This document shows positions 35,606 to 44,455 of a stretch of DNA of 64,000 nucleotides, in pieces. The notes beneath the pieces were generated by a model. The model was not told where the DNA came from. It did not search any database and saw only the letters and a list, made by a program, of their open reading frames with translations. Made by a program: the position numbers and the translations under genes. How positions within the stretch are numbered: position 1 is the stretch's first letter; the number at the start of each line of letters is the position of its first letter. Source of the stretch: [Bacteroides] pectinophilus (GTDB lineage: Bacteria; Bacillota; Clostridia; Lachnospirales; Lachnospiraceae); assembly GCA_025146925.1 (NCBI GenBank), contig CP102260.1:1503001-1567000 (forward strand), written 5' to 3'.

Positions 35606-36076
35606 ATGAAAGATTCCAATATTAAGCTCCTGATTATGGATGTTGACGGAACACTCACTGACGGAAAAGTCTATATGTCCGAACATGGCGAACTGTTCAA
35701 GGCATTTGACATAAAGGATGGTCTTGGAATACACAATATTCTTCCGGCCAGCGGTATTACACCTGTTATAATAACAGGACGCCGCAGCAACATTCTTAAG
35801 CTCAGATGTGATGAAATCGGAATAAAGTATCTGTATCAGGGTGTATCCGACAAAACCGGAACTCTTGATAGTCTTTTATCAGAGCTTGCATTAGATTATT
35901 CTAATTGTGCGTACATCGGAGATGATATAAATGATCTTTCATGCATGCGCAAGGTTGCACTCGTTGGCTGCCCTGCTGATGCAGTACGTGATGTTATCAG
36001 TATATCCGATTTTGTTTCTTCAAAGAATGGCGGCTGTGGTGCCGTCAGGGATTTTATAGAATGGTTAGTTGAATAG
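35606..36076 (+). CDS. KdsC-like HAD phosphatase
   Basis: This 156-residue HAD-superfamily phosphatase is of the cap-less KdsC/NeuA-C type, which removes the phosphate from Kdo-8-P or nonulosonate-9-P. Motif I is IMDVDGTLTDG, motif II is VIITGRRS, motif III holds the lysine of VSDKTGTLDSLL, and motif IV is YIGDDINDL. ATG 35606 is chosen because GAGGA lies just ahead. The in-frame ATG at 35591 overlaps the upstream stop (ATGA) but lacks a site of its own. Together with the two genes upstream it makes a coherent module for synthesis of a CMP-activated ulosonic acid. Confidence 0.85.
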   Translation: MKDSNIKLLIMDVDGTLTDGKVYMSEHGELFKAFDIKDGLGIHNILPASGITPVIITGRRSNILKLRCDEIGIKYLYQGVSDKTGTLDSLLSELALDYSNCAYIGDDINDLSCMRKVALVGCPADAVRDVISISDFVSSKNGGCGAVRDFIEWLVE

Positions 36077-36089
36077 GGGATTAACAATT

Positions 36090-37859
36090 ATGATGGAAAT
36101 ATCAACTTTGGGTACAAAAATATGTGATGATGCCATACATTATTCAAATGGCAAAATCGTTAACAAAAACAGATTTGTTGAAATATCTCCATTTACACTG
36201 GCGGATGAATATTCATTTACAGAGTCTGACAATATAATTCCGGATATAGATGTGCAAGAGACAAATTCTTACCTTAAAGATATATTTTTAAAAGAACTTC
36301 ATGGTGATATTGTAAAAGACCTTGTATCATCCAGTGCTGAATACATTGTTATCGATCTTCTTATCTGCAGATTGTTTTTTAATGAATTTACATTTGAAAA
36401 CGGACGTACATTCCGAATAACATTGAGCTCTACGTGTCGTGCCAATCTTGATACATTAAGAAAATACCTTTGTGACAAGACAGGACTGGCAATCAGATCC
36501 GAGCGGATTATTAATCCTGCAAAGCTTAGTGAGGAAGAGCTTACAAAAGAACTGTTGAATTTTATCAATCTGCTCAGACTCAGATTTGCCGGAAAAAAAA
36601 TAATATTATTAAATACGCGTGCAGTGTATCATTACCTGAATACAAAGCTTGAAGTGCTGCTTATTAATAACATTAATAATTGTGCCGATATGAACATTTT
36701 CTTCAAAAAATGCACGGATATATTTACAAAAAATTATTGCTGCACACAGATTGATATGCCTCAGAATCTCATATGTGACACACGCATAAAGTCAGAGCTT
36801 TGTTTTCACTATTCATACTATTATTATGATTATATAAATTCATGTCTTAAGTCAATTAACGGGAATACATATGATAATTCTCAGAAAGACACGCTTCTTA
36901 ACCAATATGAGCTGCGCCAGCTTGCCGATATTGAAGACGGCTCCATGAAAACACTTGCTTCATTGACATTTTTAAGATATAAAGGACGAAAGTTAATACT
37001 TATCGGAGACAATCTTGCCTACGAATACTGGCTAAAAAAAATGTACGGCATTATTGTAGCAAAGCGCATACATTATACCGCTGAATCAACATTTGAATCA
37101 GTATATGAACAGCTTAATGAAACTGCTTATCAGTACAAAGATTATATATGTGTAGTTCCTCATATATATACAGGCACTGATGTGCTTAAAGCTGTATGGA
37201 CATGTGGTTTTGCAATGCAGTCCGACTGTATAACAGCTATCCATCAGCCATACACACTTAAGAATTTTGCCGGAGAATACACCGATTGCTATAATAATCA
37301 CATTTTGGCTGAATCTCCGGTTACTCTTGAAGTCAAGGGCAGTGGATCTCATGTGTCAATAGGACACGGTGTCCATGCATTTAATGAACAGCTGCGTTTT
37401 ATAATTCTTAATGACGTTACTCTTGCAATTGGTAAAAGGACATTTACCTCTAAAAGCAAAGTTATTACATCAACTATTTATGACGGCGGCAAAGTTATAA
37501 TTGGTGACAATGTTAATTTGGGCAATAATGTACATATAAGATGCAGTTTCTTCGACAATACCTATATCGGAGATAATACAGTAGTAGGTGATGATACAGT
37601 AATATTCAACGGCGACGGGCATGCAATAATAAGTGTTGACACCGGGGAGAATATTAACTATGACCTGAATAACTCACCAGAAGAAAAACATATTATAACA
37701 ATTGGTTCTAATGCCACAATAGGAAAAGACTGCTTTGTTTTATCCGGTTCATTTATCTCTGATAAATCAATCGTACGTGACAAATCACTTGTGAACAAAA
37801 GGTTTGATTGTGCTGCATTAATTGCAGGCCATCCTGCACATCTTATAAAGAAGTTATAG
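36090..37859 (+). CDS. DUF6270-like domain fused to a left-handed beta-helix acyltransferase
   Basis: This 589-residue protein has a ~400-residue N-terminal region resembling DUF6270 proteins of polysaccharide loci (ISTLGTKICDDAI, ETNSYLKDIFLKE, EYIVIDLLICRLFF). It ends in a hexapeptide-repeat beta-helix from about 430 (VIIGDNVNLGNNVHI, NTYIGDNTVVGDDTVIFNG). GDGHAI supplies the histidine expected of O-acetyltransferases, and the chain closes with LIAGHPAHLIKK. It probably O-acylates the polysaccharide or a precursor, with acetyl-CoA the usual donor. AGGGGAT precedes the ATG at 36090; ATG 36093 is equally possible and aligns with the paralogue's MKIATLG. Confidence 0.75.
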   Translation: MMEISTLGTKICDDAIHYSNGKIVNKNRFVEISPFTLADEYSFTESDNIIPDIDVQETNSYLKDIFLKELHGDIVKDLVSSSAEYIVIDLLICRLFFNEFTFENGRTFRITLSSTCRANLDTLRKYLCDKTGLAIRSERIINPAKLSEEELTKELLNFINLLRLRFAGKKIILLNTRAVYHYLNTKLEVLLINNINNCADMNIFFKKCTDIFTKNYCCTQIDMPQNLICDTRIKSELCFHYSYYYYDYINSCLKSINGNTYDNSQKDTLLNQYELRQLADIEDGSMKTLASLTFLRYKGRKLILIGDNLAYEYWLKKMYGIIVAKRIHYTAESTFESVYEQLNETAYQYKDYICVVPHIYTGTDVLKAVWTCGFAMQSDCITAIHQPYTLKNFAGEYTDCYNNHILAESPVTLEVKGSGSHVSIGHGVHAFNEQLRFIILNDVTLAIGKRTFTSKSKVITSTIYDGGKVIIGDNVNLGNNVHIRCSFFDNTYIGDNTVVGDDTVIFNGDGHAIISVDTGENINYDLNNSPEEKHIITIGSNATIGKDCFVLSGSFISDKSIVRDKSLVNKRFDCAALIAGHPAHLIKKL

Positions 37860-37881
37860 AATTAACCGGGAGTGTATATAC

Positions 37882-39696
37882 ATGAAGATTGCTACTTTAG
37901 GCTCCAGAATTATCGATGACGCTGTTGTCAGTTCAAAAGCCGGGAATCATAATGACAATATTAAAAGAATCGTCGGAATCTCTCTCTTTTCTATTAATTC
38001 TGATTCTCTGTTAAATGAAAACGAGCGTTGGAATATCAAAGAAAAGAATTCATACCGCAAAAATATTTTAACAATGGATCTTAATAAGTCAATAATGCAG
38101 ATTCTTGCTAAAACACGTTACGAACGTCTTTTTATCGACTTTGCTGACTCTGCCGGAGATATCTGGCAGTGTACGCTTACTGACGGTCGTATTTTCAGAT
38201 GTACTTATAATGATATATTCAGAAATAATATTACATACATAAAAGAATCTATTATTGCCAAATCAAAATGTTCAATAAAAAATGAGGTTATTATAAAGCC
38301 TCTTGAATGGAACGATGCTGAGCTTACTGCCGAGGTTACAAGATTAGCTTCCGAATTCCTTGCTCTTGATGTATCAAGGACTGTTCTTTTCAATCCGTAT
38401 ATTCCATTCAGATATAAGGTTGATAATTCCATAAATAACAGTCCGTTTCCTCAAAAAGTATCTGACATTAATGCATTCTCTGAAAGGTGCTTTAAAAAGC
38501 TTTGTGATATAATGCATTGTCAGATGATTAACCGAACTGATTTTGTGCTTGGCGGTTCACGCTATAATGATGTAGGCGGACTTTCTTACACACAGGAATA
38601 TTATGATTATCTCAACAGATGCGTAGATTCAGCACAGACGGCTGAACTTGAGAATACTTATATACATCAGCTTCAGTCATCTGTGGAAATGTGTTTATTA
38701 AATAATAATTCCAATAAAATAAAAACACTGAATGGCTCACGCAAATTAATTCTGATATGTGAATCAGAGGAAGTTTATGATTATTGCAAAGAAGAATTAG
38801 GCATACCATGCACTTCTTACATAAAGTATTCTGATGCCGTCACAAAAAAACAGTGTCTTTGCCACAAGCTTTCAAAACTGCATGGAAAATATGATGAATA
38901 TTTTATAGTAATTGCGCACCTTACACGTGACAGCGCAATCTTGAAATTATTATGGGAAATAGGATTTACTCAGCCTTTTGGATGCTATGTGCCTTCGGTT
39001 GATGAGTTCTGTCTCAACAACTTTAAGGGCTCATTTTCTGATATTTACCACAACATGGCAACTATAAAAAGCGAACATGTTCAAGCCCATTTTTCTGCGC
39101 ACGCTTCTGAGATTACAATACATGAAAACTGTAATTTTAACCAGCGTCTGCTTGCATTCGTTCGTAATAGCTCTGTTCTTACTTTCGGCAAAGATATAAG
39201 AGCTGATAAATTAAGCACATCCTGTTTTGACTGTTCAGAAATTTCAATTGGAGATAGTTCCACCTTTGCAGACAATTGCTTTATTGTGACAGGAACGCCA
39301 TTTACTAATATAGATATTGGCAGGGACTGTATGTTCTCAAGTAAAATTACCTGTCTTGGCGGTGACGGACATGCAATATTCGACATTGATTCAGGAGATA
39401 GGATTAATCTGAATCCTGATAACGTCCGGTCAGGCAAACTCAGCATTAACATAGGCAGCCATGTCTGGGTTGGATATCAGGCATTCATTATGAGTGGTGC
39501 GGATATAGGTTCGGGCACAGTCATCGGTGCCCGTACACTTGTAAGCAAACCTATACCTAATAATGTTATAGCTGCCGGCAAACCTGCTGCCGTAATTAAA
39601 AAGGATGTTACATGGCGCCGTGATCCGTTCAGCCACAATATTTATGATAATCCTGATTCATTGGAAGCTGAATTTATAAAGAGGACGGGAGAGTAG
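37882..39696 (+). CDS. DUF6270-like/beta-helix acyltransferase, second paralogue
   Basis: The 604-residue paralogue of the preceding protein has the same layout: IATLGSRIIDDAV at the start, a long middle region with ERLFIDFADSAGDIW, and a C-terminal hexapeptide helix. The helix reads ISIGDSSTFADNCFIV and GGDGHAIFDIDSG with the putative catalytic His, then INIGSHVWVGYQAFIMSGAD and NNVIAAGKPAAVIKKDV. This C-terminus is closer to the canonical WbbJ/NeuD-like acetyltransferases than its upstream paralogue. GGGAGTG precedes the start. Tandem divergent copies suggest acylation at two different positions (inference). Confidence 0.75.
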   Translation: MKIATLGSRIIDDAVVSSKAGNHNDNIKRIVGISLFSINSDSLLNENERWNIKEKNSYRKNILTMDLNKSIMQILAKTRYERLFIDFADSAGDIWQCTLTDGRIFRCTYNDIFRNNITYIKESIIAKSKCSIKNEVIIKPLEWNDAELTAEVTRLASEFLALDVSRTVLFNPYIPFRYKVDNSINNSPFPQKVSDINAFSERCFKKLCDIMHCQMINRTDFVLGGSRYNDVGGLSYTQEYYDYLNRCVDSAQTAELENTYIHQLQSSVEMCLLNNNSNKIKTLNGSRKLILICESEEVYDYCKEELGIPCTSYIKYSDAVTKKQCLCHKLSKLHGKYDEYFIVIAHLTRDSAILKLLWEIGFTQPFGCYVPSVDEFCLNNFKGSFSDIYHNMATIKSEHVQAHFSAHASEITIHENCNFNQRLLAFVRNSSVLTFGKDIRADKLSTSCFDCSEISIGDSSTFADNCFIVTGTPFTNIDIGRDCMFSSKITCLGGDGHAIFDIDSGDRINLNPDNVRSGKLSINIGSHVWVGYQAFIMSGADIGSGTVIGARTLVSKPIPNNVIAAGKPAAVIKKDVTWRRDPFSHNIYDNPDSLEAEFIKRTGE

Positions 39697-39701
39697 ATAT
39701 A

Positions 39702-40352
39702 ATGTCTGATTTAAAACCGATAATTTTAAAAGCGTTTGTTGGAAGCTATTCTGATGATTTCAATAATCAAATTGAAACAGGAATACCTATTGATATTAAT
39801 ATATATGGCAGCAATAATTCTGTTATTATTAATGGCAGCAATAAAAGTATTTCATATAGCATTACAGTCTGCAATAATACCAATATATCTATTGGATATA
39901 ATGTCTTAACCAACATGAATCGCAAGCTTGAACTCGTTGCAGAAGATAACTCCGATATATCCATAGGAGATAACACTTCGTTTGTTAACGGGTGCAGATT
40001 TTTTGCTGGAAACAGCAGTAAAATATACATAGGACGTAACTGCATGTTTTCTACTGATATTCTTGTATCATGTAATCCAGTTATTGCTGAAATTACTTCA
40101 TGCAATAATTCTATAAATGTGAATGATTATGTGTGGGTAGGATGGGGGGCATCGCTGCAGCAGGGCTGCAATATTAACAAAAGCTGTATTGTTGCTGCTC
40201 AGGCCGTTGTTGAAAATGAAGTTCCTGCCAACAGCCTTATAGCAGGAGACCCTGCTAAAATCATACGCAGCAATATTACATGGCATCGTCACAATATGGA
40301 ATATAATATTAATGCCGTTTCGGCTGAATACAGAACTATATCAAACACTTAA
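39702..40352 (+). CDS. Stand-alone beta-helix acyltransferase-like protein lacking the DGH motif
   Basis: The 216-residue protein corresponds to the C-terminal beta-helix of the two upstream paralogues (NISIGYNVLTNMN, DISIGDNTSFVNG, INVNDYVWVGWGASLQQGC, NSLIAGDPAKIIRSNITW). Where they have GDGHAI it reads CNPVIAEI, so the expected catalytic histidine is absent. Either it is an inactive subunit of mixed trimers or it uses another residue. It starts six bases after the previous stop, behind GGGAGAG. Confidence 0.72.
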   Translation: MSDLKPIILKAFVGSYSDDFNNQIETGIPIDINIYGSNNSVIINGSNKSISYSITVCNNTNISIGYNVLTNMNRKLELVAEDNSDISIGDNTSFVNGCRFFAGNSSKIYIGRNCMFSTDILVSCNPVIAEITSCNNSINVNDYVWVGWGASLQQGCNINKSCIVAAQAVVENEVPANSLIAGDPAKIIRSNITWHRHNMEYNINAVSAEYRTISNT

Positions 40353-40361
40353 GGATTAAAC

Positions 40362-41516
40362 ATGAAAAAAGCGCTAATTGTTGCCGGTGCCGGAGGATTC
40401 ATAACACATTTTGAATTAAGCGACATAGATATTCTTATCGACATGGGATATCATGTCATATGTGCTGCTAATTTTGATAACCCTCTGTACGAATTTGATA
40501 TTGATACACTTAACAGACGCAATGTAACCATTTATAATATACCTATGTCTAACAGACCGTCAGACATAGTCAGCCATGTCAGGTCTTTCTTCTGCCTTAA
40601 GAGAATCATACGCCGGGAGAATGTTGACATAATACACTGTCATACACAGGTGCCGTCAGCAATATCAAGAATGTCTGCAGGAAGGACTAAGGCCGGTATT
40701 ATATATACGTCACATGGTTTTCATTTCTACGGTAAATCATCACTGACGGTAAGAATTATCAAATATATAGAAAAGAAACTGGCAAAAAAAACTGACTGTA
40801 TTATAACTATCAATAATGATGATTACAATAATGCATTAAAGCTTGCCTCCGGAAGGACTATCGTAAGAAAAATTCCGGGAATAGGAATTGATACAGAGCG
40901 TTATATTCCCGCTGAAGCGTCAGGAAAGTCTGTACGTGCATCATCCGGAATACCTGATGGCGCATTCTATATAATCTCTGCCGGCATGCTTAATGACAAT
41001 AAGAATCATATTACTGTCATAAAAGCAATTGCTGCGCTTGATAATCCGAATATATACTATGATATATTCGGTGAAGGACCTAAGCGCCCTGAACTTGAGC
41101 AGGCCATTGCATCGTATGGTCTTACCGGAAAGGTACGTCTGCGCGGATACAGAAGTGATATGTATAATTATTTCCCCGCAGCGGACTGCAGTGTTTTTGT
41201 TTCAAAACATGAAGGTCTCGGGATGGCTGCACTTGAGTCGTTATCATGTGGTATACCTGTAATAGCTACCAACCTGAGCGGTACGCGTGAGTATATTATT
41301 AACGGTACCAACGGATTCTTTATTGATGCATGGAATAATGTCAGCCAGCTTGCCAATATCATAGACAGCTGTTGTACTGACAGACGCATATTGAAGAATA
41401 TGGCACATGATTGCCGTAAGACGGCCACAATGTTTGACATAAGCATTTCAAGAACAATTATGAAAGAAATATATAATGATATCGACAAACGAACGAAGCA
41501 CAACCGGTACAAATAA
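40362..41516 (+). CDS. GT4 family glycosyltransferase
   Basis: This 384-residue GT-B enzyme is of the EPS/capsule type. The N-terminal acceptor domain has the glycine-rich VAGAGGFITHFELSDIDIL and IIHCHTQVPSAISRM. The donor half has SAGMLNDNKNH and FGEGPKRPELE, with the retaining GT4 signature SKHEGLGMAALESLSCGIPV, whose glutamates contact the nucleotide sugar. It is cytoplasmic and membrane-associated, adding one sugar to the lipid-linked glycan. Its end overlaps the next gene by 41 bases. Confidence 0.88.
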   Translation: MKKALIVAGAGGFITHFELSDIDILIDMGYHVICAANFDNPLYEFDIDTLNRRNVTIYNIPMSNRPSDIVSHVRSFFCLKRIIRRENVDIIHCHTQVPSAISRMSAGRTKAGIIYTSHGFHFYGKSSLTVRIIKYIEKKLAKKTDCIITINNDDYNNALKLASGRTIVRKIPGIGIDTERYIPAEASGKSVRASSGIPDGAFYIISAGMLNDNKNHITVIKAIAALDNPNIYYDIFGEGPKRPELEQAIASYGLTGKVRLRGYRSDMYNYFPAADCSVFVSKHEGLGMAALESLSCGIPVIATNLSGTREYIINGTNGFFIDAWNNVSQLANIIDSCCTDRRILKNMAHDCRKTATMFDISISRTIMKEIYNDIDKRTKHNRYK

Positions 41517-42315
41517 AAAAATTTCTGTTATAATGGGTGTCTATAACCAGAATAATTTCCGGATACTTTTTGATGCCGTTAATTCAATATTAAACCAGAC
41601 TTACAGTAATTTTGAATTTCTGATATACAACGATGGTTCCAATCCGGAAGTATCTGAAGAACTACTCAGGCTTTCCGGACTTGACAAGAGAATACGCATA
41701 TTATCATCGGCTGAGAATCATGGTCTGGCATATGCACTTAATGTCTGTATTGACAACGCAGACGGTGAATATATTGCACGAATGGATGATGATGATATAT
41801 CACTTCCGGACCGCTTTGAAAAGCAGATTAACTTCCTTGAGAATAATCCGCAGTATTCATGGTGCGGAACATCTGCATTGCTTTTTGATAATAGCGGAAT
41901 ATGGGGCAGGCGCATAATGGTCGAGATTCCTGAGGCTGCTGATTATCTCAGATATTCACCATATATTCATCCCTCCGTTATGTTCCGTTCAGATGCTTTA
42001 AGAAAAGCAGGCGGTTATCATTCATCCGTCAGGACATTGCGCTGTGAAGACTATGAACTTTTCATGCGTATGACTATGGATGGTTATAAAGGCTTCAATC
42101 TTCAGTTACCTCTTTTTATGTACCGCGAAGATATTAATAATGTACACCGCAGAAAGCTGCGGTTCCGTATTGATGAAACGCGGCTGCGGTTATGTTATTT
42201 CAGGAAGCTGGGCATTTTATTTCCTTTTGGCTGGATATATGTCCTGCGTCCGCTTGCAGGCTTTTTTATCCCGGATTTCTTATTACATCATATCAAGAGA
42301 AATGAGACAGCATAA
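41476..42315 (+). CDS. GT2 family glycosyltransferase
   Basis: This is a 279-residue GT-A enzyme with VIMGVYNQNNFRILFDAV, FLIYNDGSNPEV and the metal motif RMDDDDISLPDRFEKQ, followed by EDYELFMRM. The C-terminal LGILFPFGWIYVLRP segment may touch the membrane. The ATG at 41476 lies inside the previous gene without a strong ribosome site. The overlap suggests coupling; no later in-frame ATG precedes the first beta strand. Confidence 0.85.
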   Translation: MISTNERSTTGTNKKISVIMGVYNQNNFRILFDAVNSILNQTYSNFEFLIYNDGSNPEVSEELLRLSGLDKRIRILSSAENHGLAYALNVCIDNADGEYIARMDDDDISLPDRFEKQINFLENNPQYSWCGTSALLFDNSGIWGRRIMVEIPEAADYLRYSPYIHPSVMFRSDALRKAGGYHSSVRTLRCEDYELFMRMTMDGYKGFNLQLPLFMYREDINNVHRRKLRFRIDETRLRLCYFRKLGILFPFGWIYVLRPLAGFFIPDFLLHHIKRNETA

Positions 42316-42317
42316 TA

Positions 42318-43652
42318 ATGATTAATAATAAATACGAAAACATTTTCAAAAAAGACAGGATTTATTCCTCTATTTTTTCAGAGCTGGACACTAAAAGTTC
42401 TATAACAGATGAGCAGCGGTATTTTTTATATGCATTTGCACCGTCTGTTCTTGAATTTGCCAGATGGATACTTAACTCAGCAATGAATAATGGTCATAAA
42501 AGAATATACTTTCTCGCACGTGACGGATATTATCCATACATTGCTGCAACACAGCTCTGCCAAGCCATGGAATATGACATTGAATGCAAATATCTTTCAT
42601 TATCCCGTTATTCTCTCAGAATTCCGGAATTCCATCTCATGAAGGAGCAGTGCGTTGATAGAATATGTCTAGGAGGAATAGATGTTACATTTGAAAAGGT
42701 AATGAAACGCGCAGGGCTTACGGATGCTGAATGTCTGTCAATAGCAAAAGAGTGTGGCTATAAAGATTCCATGCATGATATACTTTCTTACAGTACAATA
42801 ATGGAACTCAAGCCGGTTCTTCGCAGTAATAAGCATTTTCTCAAAATGGTATACTCGCATTCTGAACATGCATATTCAGACACAATAAGCTATCTTAGAC
42901 AGGAAGGGCTTTTTGACGGTCTCAGTTTTGCGATTGCAGACAGTGGATGGATTGGAAGTATTCAGCAGTCATTGAAGAATCTTATCCATTCTGTTAATCC
43001 TTCAATTAATTTTGAAGGTTATTATTTTGGCCTGTATGACCTTCCTGATAAGGCATCGGCCAGTAACTACCATGCTTTTTATTTTGGACCCGGTAATCAT
43101 ATTTTACGGAAAATGAGATTCTGCAACTGCTTGTATGAAGCAGTCCTTTCTGCGCCCGAAGGAATGACAGTTTCCTATGAGTGCACTGATAATACTTACC
43201 GTCCCGTACTGGCAGACAGGTTCAATGTTAATCATGATTTAATAAAATATAACCAACAAGCTTTACAAATGTTTCTTGACGTTGTAATATCCAAAAAGGA
43301 GTTTTTAAGTTACACATGTCCCAGCTTATCAGGCAGGCTTTTGGAATGCCTGATGGCATCACCCGACATTACTGAAGCGGCTTACTGGGGAAATCTTATA
43401 TTTTCAGATGATGTTATTGACTATCGCAGCCAGCGTGTGGCAAGACCTCTTACAGATGAAGATATCAGAAATCAGAGAATATTCAACAAAATCCTTAATA
43501 TGCTTGGATTAAAGCATGACACTATTCATGAGAGTGCATGGATAGAAGGCAGTATTGTCCTTGGGCATAATAGACGGACAGATATGCTTCATGCTCATAT
43601 GTACAAATTTCTTGTTTATTTAAAAAAATATATAAAGTGGGTAATAAAGTAA
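42318..43652 (+). CDS. COG5610-related protein, stand-alone second domain
   Basis: The 444-residue protein has no HAD motif of its own but resembles the second half of COG5610-type proteins. IYFLARDGYYPYIAATQL, followed by the KYLSLSRYSLRIP segment and the FAIADSGWIGSIQQSL motif, parallel VLFLSRDGDILKHA, YVHWSRKAATKL and VCAVDIGWAGSGAVAL in the 669-residue protein 3 kb downstream. Such domains are recurrent in capsule and rhamnan loci but their activity is unknown. It starts three bases after the preceding gene and shares one base with the Wzm gene. Confidence 0.65.
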   Translation: MINNKYENIFKKDRIYSSIFSELDTKSSITDEQRYFLYAFAPSVLEFARWILNSAMNNGHKRIYFLARDGYYPYIAATQLCQAMEYDIECKYLSLSRYSLRIPEFHLMKEQCVDRICLGGIDVTFEKVMKRAGLTDAECLSIAKECGYKDSMHDILSYSTIMELKPVLRSNKHFLKMVYSHSEHAYSDTISYLRQEGLFDGLSFAIADSGWIGSIQQSLKNLIHSVNPSINFEGYYFGLYDLPDKASASNYHAFYFGPGNHILRKMRFCNCLYEAVLSAPEGMTVSYECTDNTYRPVLADRFNVNHDLIKYNQQALQMFLDVVISKKEFLSYTCPSLSGRLLECLMASPDITEAAYWGNLIFSDDVIDYRSQRVARPLTDEDIRNQRIFNKILNMLGLKHDTIHESAWIEGSIVLGHNRRTDMLHAHMYKFLVYLKKYIKWVIK

Positions 43653-44425
43653 TGAAAAAAAGTGAAAGTCTCAAACAATATTTCTTTGTATTAAGGCAGC
43701 TCGTATCAAGAGAACTTAAACGCAAATACGCAAGATCATATCTCGGTATATTATGGAGCGTGCTCAATCCCATGCTTTCCATGGCTGTCCTGTCAATGAT
43801 TTTTTCTACAATGTTCAAGAAATCAATTCAGAACTTCCCGATATATTATCTCACGGGATTAATAATATGGCAGCTTTTCAGCACTGCAACTTCAACGTCC
43901 ATTACTACGCTTGTTGATAACAGGCAGCTGCTTCTCAAGGTTAAGCTGTCCAAGGAAACATTCGTACTCGCGCGTGTTTTTACAGCCGTTGCCAATTTCG
44001 GATATACATTCATCGCATACATAATTATGTTATTTGTATTCAAAATAAAATTTAATCCGTATATGCTGCTTTTACCGATAGATGTGATTTTTCTTACGCT
44101 TTTTTCAATCGGGATGGCATATATTCTTTCTACATGTTATGTTTTTTTTGCAGATATTAATCATCTGTACTCCGTAGTTCTCACATTGTGGATGTACATG
44201 AGTGCAATATTTTATCCTATTGATTCTGTTCCGGTATCTATGCAGCTTATTATTGGTTATAACCCAATGTTCTCGTATATTAATTTTGCCAGGGACTGTG
44301 TTCTCAATGCAAAGCTTCCGGATGCCACTGACTTTACACAGATTGCTGCGTGGGGAATCGTTTCCTTCGCTATTGGGACTTATGTATTTAAGAAAAATGA
44401 AAATAAAGTTATGCAGGTAAGCTGA
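43652..44425 (+). CDS. Polysaccharide ABC exporter permease (Wzm-like)
   Basis: This 257-residue ABC-2 type permease exports a lipid-linked polysaccharide across the membrane with the ATPase encoded next. The amphipathic N-terminus ends in RELKRKYARSYLGILWSVLNPM, the family hallmark before the first of about six membrane helices. YLTGLIIWQLFSTATSTS and WMYMSAIFYPIDSVP are the conserved loops. ATG 43652 overlaps the upstream stop by one base; the GTG at 43637 is a less likely start. Confidence 0.9.
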   Translation: MKKSESLKQYFFVLRQLVSRELKRKYARSYLGILWSVLNPMLSMAVLSMIFSTMFKKSIQNFPIYYLTGLIIWQLFSTATSTSITTLVDNRQLLLKVKLSKETFVLARVFTAVANFGYTFIAYIIMLFVFKIKFNPYMLLLPIDVIFLTLFSIGMAYILSTCYVFFADINHLYSVVLTLWMYMSAIFYPIDSVPVSMQLIIGYNPMFSYINFARDCVLNAKLPDATDFTQIAAWGIVSFAIGTYVFKKNENKVMQVS

Positions 44426-44455
44426 TCTGTAAATATTAAAGAGGAATAAAATTAT

